Source: Gnetum montanum (taxonomy: Eukaryota > Streptophyta > Gnetopsida > Gnetales > Gnetaceae). From it: a stretch of 64,000 nt of DNA. Every line of letters begins with the position of its first letter. Within the stretch, counting starts at the first letter, position 1. The DNA is taken from positions 1,262,294 to 1,326,293 of the forward strand of contig MNCI01013908.1 in assembly GCA_015680685.1 (NCBI GenBank), read 5' to 3'. This document shows positions 36,420 through 48,303 of this stretch, in pieces. The notes under the pieces were generated by a model. It searched no databases, was not told the DNA's origin, and saw nothing but the letters and a program-made list of their open reading frames with translations. The translations under genes and the position numbers were made by a program.

Positions 36420-36794
36420 TGAATAACCAAATTCAATATTTTGAATCTTATCCTTTCAACTCAGTCATGGAAGAGATGGCCATCCATGCTAACTATATAA
36501 GTAGCTCCTTAGTTTTTCACCCTTTTTGGTTTACACATTCTTTATTTTACATTTTCTTATTTCATGTTCTTAATATTTTTTTATTTTTTTTACAACATCT
36601 TTTGTAAATTTTCTATTTCTTGAATATTTTACACTTTCTTTTATATTTTCTTTTATTCTAGTGTGATTTTATAAATTTTTGTTAATAACTACTAGGCACA
36701 GTGGTAATTCGTTGCTTGATGGTGGTATGTACTATTCAGTTATTTGATTGTTGATGTTTGGATTATAGCTTTGAATTTTGTTATAAATATTTAG
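36420..36794 (+). other. 3' UTR of element B, proximal part
   Basis: Matches A 6441-6870: 'gagatggccatccatgctaactatataagtagctcc', T-rich TTTTACA runs, 'tagctttgaattttgttat'. No gene. Confidence 0.7.
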
Positions 36795-38189
36795 TGAAAC
36801 ACCACCAAATCTAAACTATGACATCACAACTACAAATTTTTATAAGTGTTGGGGCTACACTCTCCACTACTCCAGAGTGTAGTTAACCCTTAGGAGAGTG
36901 TAGTTAGCACAAAAGTTGGTTTTCTACAATATTTTTCAAGTGTTGACACTACGTTCTCCACTACCCTAGAGCATAGTCAGCCTCTAGCGAAGAGTGTAGT
37001 TAGTATGAATGCCAAGTTTCACAAATTGTTTCTAAGTGTGCAACTATGCTCTCCCCCATTCAAAAGCGTAGTCAAGCATAGTAAACAAGAATAGCCTCTA
37101 GTGGCCTCCACAACATAGCACTAGTACTTAGCTCATCTTGAACTCACCTTCGACAAGTGTAGTTAGCAAAATGCTTCTTTTTGTATTCCCTTTTGGCCTA
37201 AAATTGTAACTATGCCTAACCCTATGCAAGACAGTGGAGAGCGTAGTCTCCAAAGTGGCATTTTTAGGTACCTTGTAGTTTTCTCGACATGCACATGTGG
37301 TTGGCAACATAGTCACATTTTTTTCTTATAGAATTTGATAGAGCACAGTAGAGTAGATCATCACCCAGCCCAGTGCAGAGTGTAGTTGGGTGACAGCATA
37401 GTTCCAACCATCCCCTTTGCCATGTGGTAGTCTTTCTGCATTTCATGCTAACCTTAGGCCGATAAATACCCAATGCCCTCAACATTTTTAAGGTTGGAAA
37501 AAATTTAAACATTAGAAAATTTCAAGGTTGGCTATTCTCTTGGTGAAAGAAAATCTAAGAAGTGCTTGGGAGAGAACCAAAGGCATATTGGTGAAGTTGT
37601 AGATCACCACAGCCAACCGTAGTCCACTAGAACACCACAGCCCATGGTACACCACAATAGTCAACCCAAAAGATGTAAGCACCTTAGCAAAATGCCAATC
37701 TTCATGGCTAGACACCTCCAAGACTATGACTACACTTTCCACTACACCTATTGTACACTATGTACCTTCTAATCCCTTTTGGTGTTAACTACACTCAACC
37801 CCATTTGGGGTGGTGTTCCACTTCTCTGTCTCTCTCTCTTTATATTTTTATCACTTTGTTTGCATTTTTTCCTATTTCACCACATAGCCATGCCTAAAAC
37901 CACATTTGGGCAATGGTCTCCATACATTGACATCCTGATTTTTATCAAAAATCTTGACTATGCTCAACATCATTAACACCATTGACACTACTTGAACACT
38001 TGGCACCATTTTGTGTCAACATCATAGCTAACCACACTACATCCTATTTGCATCTAATAAGTCCCTGTTCCATTGAAAATACTATTTATGAAATGTCTCT
38101 ACCTCTAGTAGGCCCTCATATAGATTCAGGGTTAGGTTGTGTGCCCATGAACCTCAATGTTCCAACCATCAATGTTTTTGGTCACTACA
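36795..38189. mobile_element. probable 1.4-kb solo LTR in the B 3' UTR
   Basis: A 1395-bp segment present in B but missing from the same point of A (between 'gataactag' and 'gacatggttta' near 6877). It starts TGAAACACC, ends GTCACTACA, and is flanked by tttag (36790-36794) and attag (38190-38194), a 4/5 match. It has no coding domain, which suggests a solo LTR of a third family. It contains repeated ACTACACTCT/AGAGTGTAGT inverted motifs. Similar motifs at 16185-16320 may mark a second copy. Confidence 0.5.
36838..37095. repeat. tandem array of palindromic CTACACTCT-AGAGTGTAG units
   Basis: Three units of roughly 105 bp starting 'ataagtgttggggctac', 'caagtgttgacactacg' and 'taagtgtgcaactatg'. 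Each holds an inverted pair such as CTACACTCT...AGAGTGTAG and then a second AGAGTGTAGTTAG. Single extra motifs occur to about 37430. Each unit could fold as a hairpin. Confidence 0.65.
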
Positions 38190-39875
38190 ATTAGGACATG
38201 GTTTCTTCTTCCTAAAATAGGTAGTGAGTCCACAACATTCACCCATCCACAAACTCTATGGTTTTCCTTATTTTGGAAATAAGCAGTCCCTTTTTTATTA
38301 ACAAAACTATGAAAAATTTGTGGCTTTGGTAGTTTCTGGATTTGGAAAGGATTCAAACATTTAAATAGGGTGTGATTTCAAGGGGATTTGGTACTCTTTA
38401 TGCCTTTTTGCTTACTTGGATGCATGAGTGTTTTCATGGATTTCTTACCATTTCATGTTGACCAAGAAAAGGAAGTTGAATAAGTCTTTGCATGATGTGG
38501 TTCTCGTCAAAAAATAATCAAACAATGGGAATTCAAAGAACACCCCTTAGATACAATAAATGAATAAGTCTTTACATGGTGTGGTTTCCATTTCAAAAAA
38601 AAAGGCAAAAAATGATGAGAATTCAAAGCACACTCCTTAGACAAAATAAAAAGGCTACAAGCATTGGTTATGGGCCTAGAAAGACATGTTACCCATGCCT
38701 AAAGGTTCCCTCTAACTAAGGCCCTTCCTCATTTCCTCCTTCTCTTTTCTTCTCTAATAAGGAATGTTGGTTGTTTTGTGGAAGCACTCTTGTGTCTCAA
38801 GGGGATGGACTGGTCTTAGAATGATAATGCAAAGTCACTGAATGTGGTTGCTTTTGGTCTAAACTAAGGATGGATCTTATCAAGTCACTTAACCATAAAA
38901 TTCACAAGGGACTTTATGTAACCTTAATCAAGAACTCCATTCCACTCTCTCTCTCTCTCATACATCTATGCTTTTCATGTCTCACCTCACTATTGATTTC
39001 ATGTTCTTGTTTGATGTCCTAGTTTGATGTATCAAAATTATTAAGTAGCTTCTTCCAGGTTTTTGTACTTAACCTTTTGTAACCATTAATCATATACAGG
39101 GCCCATAGACTCCTCAATTTGATGTTATGCAAGGGTAATAAAAGGCATGTGTCTACTTAGGGAAGGACACACTTTCATATCTTTTGGTTTGGTTAGTTAA
39201 GTTCTTTATCCTTAGATACTCTTACAATCAAATCCTTTTGTTTACCTTATCAATGAAATCCAATTGTGCACATCTTCATAACATTTTTCAATGAAACCTT
39301 TTATAGTTATTGTTGTGAATTCTTAAACACTCTTTAAGAATTTCCTTGCATTGAACTTTTGCAAATTTAATGGACTACTTATCTCCACCATATTTTTTAG
39401 CCTTCCCTTTAACACTATTATCAAAATTCATCCATCATAATCACAACCTAGCCAAGTGTAACCATTGATGAGACAAGGTACTTCAAAGCTATATGTTACA
39501 CATTGCACACTAATCCATGATTTTGTTGTGATTGTAGAGGGAAGCATGGATGGAACACATAGACTAGATGCTGAACTATCCTAACAAAGGAAGTAGCAAT
39601 AGGAGCACCATGTAATAAGGACTCTTCATGATCATTGAATCTTCTTCCATGCTCTTTAGATACCAGAGGGTTGGATGTCAGTTTTGTCCAAGGTTTTCTC
39701 TTCTCTTGTCATGAACACCCAATTTTGTAAAATATTGTAATTCATACACTCGGAAACTTAGAATCAATTTATTCTATCTGCATCAGTTTGTATGTCAGTC
39801 AATAATCCCATACCTACCCAATATTTTGTAGGGAACTTGTTCCTTCTCTTTTTCACTTGAGGAAAAGTTTTCATT
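38190..39875 (+). other. 3' UTR of element B, distal part
   Basis: Matches A 6877-8477: 'ttaggacatggttt', 'ttgaataagtctttgcatg', 'aggcccttcctcatttcc', 'gaacacccaattttgtaaaatattgtaa'. No gene. A 60-bp block ('aataagtctttacatg...caaagcacactcctta') is locally duplicated near 38475-38660. Confidence 0.7.
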
Positions 39876-39889
39876 TCATCATGGAGGTA
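39876..39889 (+). promoter_or_regulatory. polypurine tract of B
   Basis: TCATCATGGAGGTA immediately precedes the 3' LTR; a decayed form of the TCATGGGGGTA seen in A and C. Confidence 0.6.
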
Positions 39890-40688
39890 TGATGAATCAT
39901 GTTTTGACTAGCTCCAATATTGGATATTCGATATCAAATTCCCAAGATGTGATGTTGAATGTCCAATATCATGAGGTATATGTCGGCCTATAAATATAGC
40001 ACTTGGGCTATCAATTTTCATATCAGTTTTTGTCATAGATAGCAAAGCTCTTGTAGTTTGTTTTCTCCAAAGTTAGAATATTTTTTGAGTTCCCACACCA
40101 AGAGTTTGAGTGTGTACAAATCTTTGTTCAAGCACTAGTGTACCTTAGCATAGTAGTGTGACAAGAATAAAAATGGACCCTTTTGATAATCCTTGTAGCA
40201 CTGAGAATAGATTAATGTTTCCTTTAATGCATTTGATATTTATGCACTTTACTTTAATGCATTTTCATTAAGAAATTAATTTTTAGTTGTTAATGAACAC
40301 AAGCAGGACCACTTTGAACATACATGTAGCACTTGGTAACCCAGCAATGCTACATGAGTCTAGGATGTGCCTAGAGAGTGGAAATGGGTACTTGTGTTAG
40401 GCTAGCTAGGTAGTAGATTAATTAGATATTAAATTCCTATACCTTTCATTCTTATTTTAGGTGATTAAACTTATAAAATACAAAATGGTAAAAATAATAT
40501 ACCTCAATTGCACTTAACCATATACTTGTACCTCACAAGTAGAACTGAGAAGACAATGATTATTAATTAGATTTCACATCTTAGAACCAGTATACTTAAA
40601 GAACTTTAGGTCTACAGAATTCAACTGGATTGCATGTGAACACTTGTGATTTGTATGGTAGGATGTAGGGCTACCTCGTAACTCATCA
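39890..40688 (+). repeat. 3' LTR of element B
   Basis: 799 bp, TGATGAATCATGTTTTGACTAGC...GTAACTCATCA. It aligns throughout with 21805-22620; TATAAAT at 39989-39995. It is followed by atttt, the target duplication shared with 21800-21804, and then by LINE sequence. Confidence 0.9.
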
Positions 40689-40693
40689 ATTTT

Positions 40694-41265
40694 CTTGTTG
40701 ATAATTACACTAGATATAATGCTTCTCATTTGAATAATGTGGAAATAAAGAGTTAACATTAGAAAAAAAATTTCTTTAAAACTGTACCAATATTTTTTTT
40801 TCTTAAGAAGACATATTAAGAGGAAGATCACCAAATTTATCTAAATTACTTTCAACCATATTGAAATCACCTCTAATAATTTAAGAAACTTTAGAAAAAG
40901 AGAAAAGATATTTCCAAACCTTTGATTAATCTTTCAAATTATTAAGAGCATAAATATTGCATTGTCAAAAGTCTCCTTTTTCACTATGATAAGTAACCCA
41001 AATAGCTCTTCTAATGTTATCAAAACTAGAATTCAAACTTTTCCAATCCAATTTTTATTAATATGAATAACAACATCTCCTTTATTAACTTCATGAGTAG
41101 CAAAACAAAGCAACACAATTTTTTAAAATGCATTTACCAACAAAGATAGTATCATGCACTAAAATCTTAATTTCTTGTAGAAAAAGAAATCTAGAGATAA
41201 ATGTCAATTTAAAAGATACTCCTCAACAATTTTTGCTTAGGACCTATCGAAAAGGCGTTGAACAT
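40694..41265 (-). pseudogene. L1-type LINE endonuclease relic (5' part)
   Basis: The minus strand encodes IRRAIWVTYHSEKGDF (about 40960-41010) and IRGDFNMVES at about 40846-40875, the GDFN signature of APE-type endonucleases in L1 LINEs. This is the N-terminal counterpart of the RT at 18351-21799, separated from it by element B. The 5' end is cut by element D at 41266. Stops interrupt the frame. Confidence 0.8.
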
Positions 41266-42163
41266 TGATGAATCATGGTTTGTCAGGTATTGATATCAGA
41301 CCCTTGATAACCAGGTGCTGATATCAAACCCTTGACATTGGACCCTCGATATTGAGTACACGATATCATAGCCTGGATAATGATACCAAATACACAATAT
41401 TGTGATTCCTATGTAAGCTAAGAAATACACATTTTGGCACACAAGAAAAGGGGTGTTAAAGTGTAGAAGTAGAGTCTTTTCGTTCATTTTTAGTTCGTCT
41501 CAACTCTTTCCCTAGTGCATGCCGGTAGTGTGATGATTGTAATTGTACAGAACCTTTATTCGAGTGTGATGTACTTGGACATGTGCATGATTAGAAATAA
41601 AGATCAAGATTACTTCATCATTACAACATTCACTTAGTTTTAATTGCTTAATTTTTATTGCTATTTATTGCTTTTTTAATTAATATTTCTTTACCTTCCT
41701 TCACTATCCCTATTATTAAACACAAAATGAGTACAACTTAATCATGAGCATTTAAGTGTGACTACTTGGTATCCCAGTAGCATATCTAGGAGTGCTTAAG
41801 TAACATGCACTTGGTAATCATAGTAGTAGTACATGAGGTCCAAGATGTGTACGGATGATTAAGGACGGATACTCATTGCACTTAGGCTAGCTTAGATTCT
41901 CTTCTCCCATTCCTAATTAGCTTAAACAAAGTTACTTCCATTGTCTCTAGGAGTAGCACTAGTTTAGGACCACATCATACACCTCACTTTGGACTAAACC
42001 ATACGTGACAAAGCAAATACTAGTCTAGGTGGGAAGACAGCAAATTGCGATCAATGAGTAACTATCTAGATACCACAACTAGTTCATTTGTGGAGTTCAA
42101 ACGGATCATGGGTGAATGCTCATATTTATATGGTTGAGTGTAGGGGTACCTCACTACTCATCA
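41266..42163 (+). repeat. 5' LTR of element D (family 1)
   Basis: 898 bp from TGATGAATCATGGTTTGTCAGG to GTAGGGGTACCTCACTACTCATCA. The U3 is rich in GATATC-like words (gatatcagaccc, gatatcaaaccc, gatattgag, cgatatcatag). Its R-U5 matches the other family 1 LTRs. Confidence 0.85.
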
Positions 42164-42295
42164 TTGGCATCGTTGCCAAGAATGGTGTTGGTTATTTGGA
42201 TTAGTTACATCATCCAAGATTGCTATAACGAAGCCTTGATGATATATCTTTTAGAAAGATGTAATTGCAAATAAGTCACATACAAAATCACAACC
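42164..42295 (+). promoter_or_regulatory. leader of D with tRNA-Asp primer site relic
   Basis: 'ttggcatcgttgccaagaatg' directly follows the LTR, close to the complement of the tRNA-Asp 3' end (TTGGCGCCGTTGCCGGGGA). Confidence 0.7.
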
Positions 42296-43405
42296 ATGTC
42301 TCCTTCACAAGACTATGATAATTCAACAACTAGTAAGGTAATTCATTGGTTCTCCAATGAATTATATGATGATGAAGATGAAGTTTGGAATACTCAATCT
42401 AATGCAGGGGTCTCCTATGTACATAAACAAAGACAACATCATCCCAACTCACAAATTCATAACCTACCTAGTGACAATGAACCCCTGTTGACCACTAAGA
42501 GCCAAATTCATATATAAGAGGGTGTTCAAATATCCCACAAACATCGTAAGGAAAGTCATCTACCCAGGCTTGATTTAAAAAACTTTTCCAAATTTTTAGG
42601 AGGCTATGATTTAGATACACAGTATCATTTACAAGCCTTCCATAATGCCCGTATATGAAACACTATTGATAATGGGTGGAAAAAACTTAAGCTCTTTCCC
42701 ACGACACTCGTTGGCCAAGAAAAAGTATGGTACAAGTACGTAAGACCAAAATCAATTCGACGTTGGCCAACAATGGTAGAACTCTTCAATGAAAGATATC
42801 AAACCTATGCGAGAGTGCCAGCCTTGGGGAAACAAATCCAAGAGTGAAAACAAGTACAACATGAACCCTTGGACATGGCCTTAGAAAGATATTATGCATT
42901 ATTAAATAATTTTCTAGGCCATGGATTCTCTGAGGATAGGCTAATGTATCACATCATAGATGGGCTTCATAATGAAACAAGAGAGACCCTAGGGATGTAT
43001 ACCCTAGGTCAACTATTTGAACTATGAACCCACCAATTCTTAGAGCTTATCAAATAGGTAGTGAAAGAAGAAGGAGAAATAGCTAAATAAAAAAATGTTA
43101 AAAGCTCTCAACAGGACAAAAATCTCAAATTCACAAAGGTCCATAATTAAGAAGAGGAAAAATCAACTTATCTCAAGGAGGTGGAACCATCTTTTCCAGT
43201 ACCATAATCACTAGATGAAATTGAGGCAACGATCAATAAGATGATGAAATGGATACATGAAAACTGTGGAGAATATGCCAACATAATTAGAGGTAGAACC
43301 ATGAAAAACCAAGAAGCAAGATAGAACACCACTAGACAATCGGAAAGAAGGGTTGAAGGGAATAAGAACTCAACTGCTAATCATATGTATCAAAAGGAGC
43401 AATAA
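42296..43405 (+). pseudogene. gag relic of element D
   Basis: Starts at MSPSQDYDNST (42296). After a stop at about 42515 it continues through RLDLKNFSKFLGGYDLDTQYHLQAFHNA, KLKLFPTTLVGQEKVWY, RRWPTMVELFNERYQTYARV and YHIIDGLHNETRETLGMYTLGQL. This is the same gag core as C, but a distinct subfamily. Stops interrupt it. Homology ends near 43405, where minus-strand element H begins, so pol is missing. The core is nearly repeated at 63512-64000. Confidence 0.82.
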
Positions 43406-44070
43406 ATCTAGGTTTAAGTTTGTTCCTTATAACACCTCTATCTGTAAATCCAAAATCATCTTAGACCCAAAAATCAATTTTTCCTTAGGCTGATCCCAAG
43501 AGCTAGCAACTCTACATTTTCTACCATACAAGGCTTCATAAGGTGCCATTTCAATGCTACTTTGGTAGTTGTTATTATAGGCAAATTCTACCAAGGGAAA
43601 TACCTTATCCCAAGTTTTATGATGATCCAATACACTAGTTCTTAAAATATTTTCCACTGCCTGATTTATTCTTTTAGCTTGACCATTAGTTTGTGGATGA
43701 TAGGTTGTGTTGAAATTTGAGTTTGTTCCAAGAGCTTGCTAGATAGCTTGCCAAAAATGAGATGTAAACTTTGGATCTCTATTTGAAATGATTTTCTTAG
43801 GTATTCCATGCAATCTAACTATTTATTGAATATAAATTTCTACAATCTTTCTCACATCATAATCTAATTTCACTTTGATGAAGTGTGATGACATTGTCAG
43901 CCTATCAACTACGACCATTATGAAATCATATCCTCCAAGAACTTTAGGTAACCCAACAATAAAATCTATTCCAATCTCATCCCATTTCCATTTTGGAATA
44001 TGGTGTGGTTGTAAAAGACCTACTGGTACTTGATGTTTAGCCTTTGCTTTCATCAAGAACACACTACCTT
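43406..44070 (-). pseudogene. integrase relic of element H
   Basis: Minus-strand Ty3/gypsy integrase of a different (chromovirus-like) lineage. It shows KWKWDEIGIDFIVGLPK and VVVDRLTMSSHFIKVK (43823-44000), IVRLHGIPKKIISNRDPKFTSHFW (about 43740-43820), TYHPQTNGQ, and FAYNNNYQSSIEMAPYEALYGRKCR (about 43510-43590). Catalytic Asp positions are present but the frame has stops. It is truncated on the left at D; no chromodomain or 3' LTR is seen. Confidence 0.87.
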
Positions 44071-46120
44071 ACTAAGCCATCAAGGCATCACTTGTAGACA
44101 TATCCTTTTCTTTCTAAAAACAACACCCATTTACCAAACTCTACTAATTTGGCTGCAAATAGAATTGTCATTTTATCTTAAGTGTGCAATACAGATATCT
44201 CATCTTAACCAAGACTTTGTTAATTTCTACATCAACTTCACAAACTCCTTTATATTAACATATGTCTCATGTGACAGTTGTAGCTCCACCAATAACAAAT
44301 GAACTAATTATTTAAAGACTTCTTTATTTTTTTGTAATATGCCTTGTACATTAAAAGCCAATCACTCAATCTGTACGGCTCATTCTTTTCTCATGGTCAC
44401 TGAACAAAGAAAAGACATCAGTTACTGTAATTTTATAATCATCTTCTAACTTGTTTATCTGATCATTCCTCACATATTCGCTCAATTTTTTATTTCCTTT
44501 GTTGCTCATCTTTTTCTATATTATCCATTATTATGCCTTTACTACCCTTGGGTTCTTTGGGTTGAACTAACAATCTTGGTACTTGTGCCCCTTCTTTCTG
44601 TAGATGAAACTACTATCCATGTGTTCGGATTTTTCAACTTTTGATGCATTACTTGTATCAATTTTGAAATTCCTCCATTTATGAGTATTCATTACTTTCT
44701 CTAACAACTTTTCTTCTTCATTTTTTTCTTTAGATCATCTCCTATATTACTAGAATTCTGTACTAACACTATGCTGAAGTTTTAACTATTAATATAAACC
44801 CTTTAGGATCTTTTAATCAAAAATACTTGGATGCATGAATATAATAATTCAAAAAATACACAAAATTAGCTATAGTACAAATCTCTGATTTTTAGACTAT
44901 AGAATAATTATTCATTTAGCCGTACACTTACGGATGGATTCCTACTTATGTTTCTATTACTTAGACACATAAAGCTTCTACTCAATCTATTATTCCTTAC
45001 TTGTGTTTACCTGTAATAGATTCTACTTCTATATCAATGTTGTCTTATATATCTCTCATTAGAAATATTTCTTTGTATATAAACCTTATTAGCTTGATGT
45101 CCAAGTGTTCTTATTCATCCAAAACACACATCCATTCGTTTGGAGAATCATACCCATTGTATTGAATGCCATAAATAAATTGTTTTAAATCTCTATGACT
45201 AGCAAATAATTATTTCCCTTTTACATATGAACAAATGCACTTGATGAATTAACATACAACTTGTTATTCTTCAACAAATAATGAAATTTCTCATATTTTA
45301 TCTATCTGTTGTGTTACAAATAAAAAAACAACTCAAACTTAAAGTTAATTGCCATACTAACAATCCAAAACCTATAGAGGAAATGTGAATCAAGGTCTAA
45401 TAGATTACTTTCTAGTACAGCCAAACACATCATGGCCACCTTAATCCTCATTGCTATGAGGAGATGCTATGTGATCTTCGTTGTGTCTTCCTCAAGTGCA
45501 TGAGGAAGAGTATTGCCAATTTTTTTCTATAGTGTTTATGAAAGAAGGCTATCACATAGCACTCAACCCTCGTATTGATGCTTTTGGATGGCCTTAGAGT
45601 GACATCACATATCCTATATGATGAAGACATCTTAAACATCCATCTCCCTCCTCAAAGATGACCAAGGCATTCCCTTCCCCAAGGGAGTATAGGCTTGACT
45701 AGGCAATAAAATAAAGCCAAAGCTTTGTACATTGAAAAGTCCCTTTGGTTATTTTTAGTTATCATGTCCCTTGTAATAGTTTAAGTTATTTTTTTGCAAT
45801 GTTACCTCTATGTTGTAAAATGGAATCTAGAAGATTCTAGATAAACTTGAAAAAGTAAATTCAGAAAAAGTTCTAGAGGGATATAGAAACCTGGATGAGA
45901 GCCTATAAAGCAAAATTGCCTATATATGTTTTATATGCTCATCATAAAAACTGCATGCAAAATGACCCCAGTATCACCATCTAGATCTCTTTGTTTCTTT
46001 TTCCATTCACTCTAATTCCTTCCTCCAAGGCCATTCCTTCCCTCATGGGCAGAGTTAACATTGTATTGACAATCCATCGATTTCTCATCTTCGAACGTCC
46101 TCAATTCACTGAATCTGAAA
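44071..46120. other. unassigned 2-kb stretch replacing the RT/RNase H of H
   Basis: No recognised coding sequence on either strand. It lies between the integrase and the start of RT of H, where RT and RNase H should be (about 1.8 kb in a normal element). It is either replaced DNA or very decayed. AT-rich; no clear terminal repeats found. Confidence 0.4.
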
Positions 46121-46800
46121 TCGTAGCTAGTGACATTCTATATGATGCCTTTGAGGCTGGAGCACTTCCTAAAAGAATTTTAGTCCTAAACTCTACCTTT
46201 CTTTTTTGTGGCATTTCTAGTAACTCATCAGTAAACACATCTTTGAGTTCATTGACAACTACATAGTGCAACAATTGGTAATCATTATCACTATTAGCTA
46301 CATACAGCCTAATCAAAATTGTTGCTTTTGTAGTCTTAATCTCTTGCACCATTTGTTTTTTAGAAATAATGTTTCTTGAGAAATCCCAAGGCTGATAGAA
46401 AATTTTCTAGTTTATTTCTCCATTGTTAATTTCTATGTAGCTTTGTCCACAATCAATTTTTGCCTTGTTTTTCACCAACTAATCCATACCCAAAACCACA
46501 TCATATGATCCCAAATTCATAACAAGGAAGTCCATAACATAAGGTTGATTCATGATTCTTATTTCACAACTAGGCACAAAACATTCTAAGGCTTTATGGT
46601 TACCTAAATCTAATTCCACTTTTCTCATATATGGTAAGAGATGAAATTTACTCCCTAATCTTTTAACCAAAGAATCTGATATAAATGAATTTGTTGATGC
46701 ACTGTCAAAAAGAATGGTAATAGACTGAAAATGAATGATACCTATCATTTCTTGGAATGATGCTTGATATTGCAATCATGTTGGAACATTTATTGTAGCA
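46121..46800 (-). pseudogene. protease and RT start of element H
   Basis: The protease has ILFDSASTNSFISDSLVKRLG (46680-46720; the usual DSGAT reads DSAST), GSYDVVLGMD at 46480, then IKTTKATILI and VVNELKDVFTDELLEMPQKRKVEFRTKILLGSAP..KASYRM (46140-46280), the conserved N-terminal border of Ty3/gypsy RT. It then breaks off. Only about 100 bp separate the protease from the primer site, so gag is deleted. Confidence 0.85.
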
Positions 46801-46891
46801 TATGAAAGATAGACCAACACCACATCAAGAAATGCACAAATTTAGACTTCATAAGAGTTTTCAAGGAATGTAAAAGAAAGCCAAACCTAGT

Positions 46892-46903
46892 GCTCTGATA
46901 CCA
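46892..46903 (-). promoter_or_regulatory. primer binding site of H (initiator tRNA-Met)
   Basis: The minus strand reads TGGTATCAGAGC, the exact complement of the plant initiator tRNA-Met 3' end. It lies three bases from the LTR start TGTAACACCC on the plus strand. Confidence 0.9.
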
Positions 46904-47678
46904 AAATGTAACACCCACTCATAGGGAGCAAGAGCTAGCAACCAAAGCCCCCTAAAAGGAAGAAAGTTGAAAGAAGAAAATGCTCAGGTGGCTTTCTTTC
47001 TACAACAATCAAACTAGCATTAACCTTTAAAATTAAAATGAGATCAATAATGCCTAGATCTAGCTCTAAAACAGGTCAATTAATATTAATTTAAGAATTA
47101 AGAGATAATTTTAAAAAATAAATAAGCATAATAAAATATCTGTGCAAGATGCATTAGATTAAAAGATAAAAGCTTTTTCTCATTCAACCTAAAAAGCAAT
47201 ATTTAATCGAGATCATTTGCACACTTGAAAACCAAAGAAATGACCACATAAGAAAATACAATAATAATCTCATATTTGTTCAACCACATAATAATATTTT
47301 ATGATTTCTAGCCACACACAAAATAAGATCTGAATTTAACTCTTGTAACCATTTTACCAGTAATCATTTAATTAGGAAATTCATATGTTCAATGGTAAAG
47401 AATAGCTAGATCATAACCATAAATTAACATCCTAGGTTTTCCCCCACTCCATCAACTTATAGAAAGATCTTAGAATAAGACTTGAGAAGGTGTAGGAAGA
47501 AAATAAGTATAATTTGAGATTCAAATCCAAGATTTATGCATTCAAAAGAGGAGGGTTTATCAACCGAATTCCAACCAAAATCCAAGAATTCAACAATTCA
47601 CAATTATCAATGGGCCTAAGGATACTCTCCCTTTTTGCCAGAGGTACCAATCTTGAAATCAAGGATCCATAGCCCCTG

Positions 47679-48006
47679 TTGGTAATCCTTTTCCAAAAAT
47701 GCCCCAAATCATTATGGGCATTTCTGAATCATTACAAAAACAACTCTCATCACACTCTTTTAGGCATGAGAGTGTAGAGGATGAGTAGAGAGATCCAAAA
47801 GAAATAAGTCTAAGCTTACAACAACAATCTTGATATTTTCCTTGGCAATCCTTTGCCATATATGCCCCAAATCATTATGGGTGTTTTTGAATCATTATAG
47901 AAAAAACTCTCATCCCACTCTTTCAGGCATGAGAGTGCAAAGGTTGGGTAGAAAGATCAAAGAAAAATATATGTCTAAGCTTACAACAACAATCTTGATA
48001 TTTTTC
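47679..48006. repeat. 163-bp tandem duplication
   Basis: Two adjacent copies, each with 'gccccaaatcattatggg' (47701 and 47864) and 'ctaagcttacaacaacaatc', diverged at scattered positions. Confidence 0.85.
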
Positions 48007-48303
48007 ATACAAGCAAGAAGAGAAAAATGTGAGAAAAATTAGCCCTTGCTAGCCATTATCAAACATAACAAATATGGATCATTTTACCTCCTTGCTTAGA
48101 TATCTTGCTTACTAGGAGGAATTATCTGAATATTGGATTGCTATGCCACACTTGTTTTCTTTGTCTTTGCTATCTCTTGTAGTAGGGACTATCTTCTATT
48201 CCTTTGCAACTAGACTCCTTGTTGATGTATCCTTCTCATTTTTTTTGTGTTCTGCAAAGCTACTTTTTCCTTGTGTGTGTGTGTCTTTTTTTCCTCTCCT
48301 CCT

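Larger units (their letters stand above)
21805..40688 (+). mobile_element. B: complete, degenerate Ty3/gypsy family 1 element split by C
   Basis: LTRs at 21805-22620 and 39890-40688 share TGATRAATC...TCATCA ends and are flanked by the identical 5-bp sequence atttt. Subtracting C and its duplication leaves about 11.3 kb. The order is LTR, PBS, gag, protease, RT, RNase H, integrase, long 3' UTR, PPT, LTR. The order and motifs fit the Athila/Tat side of plant Ty3/gypsy. Every ORF is broken. Two later insertions are seen: C in gag and a 1.4-kb TG...CA sequence in the 3' UTR. B itself inserted into a LINE. Confidence 0.9.
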
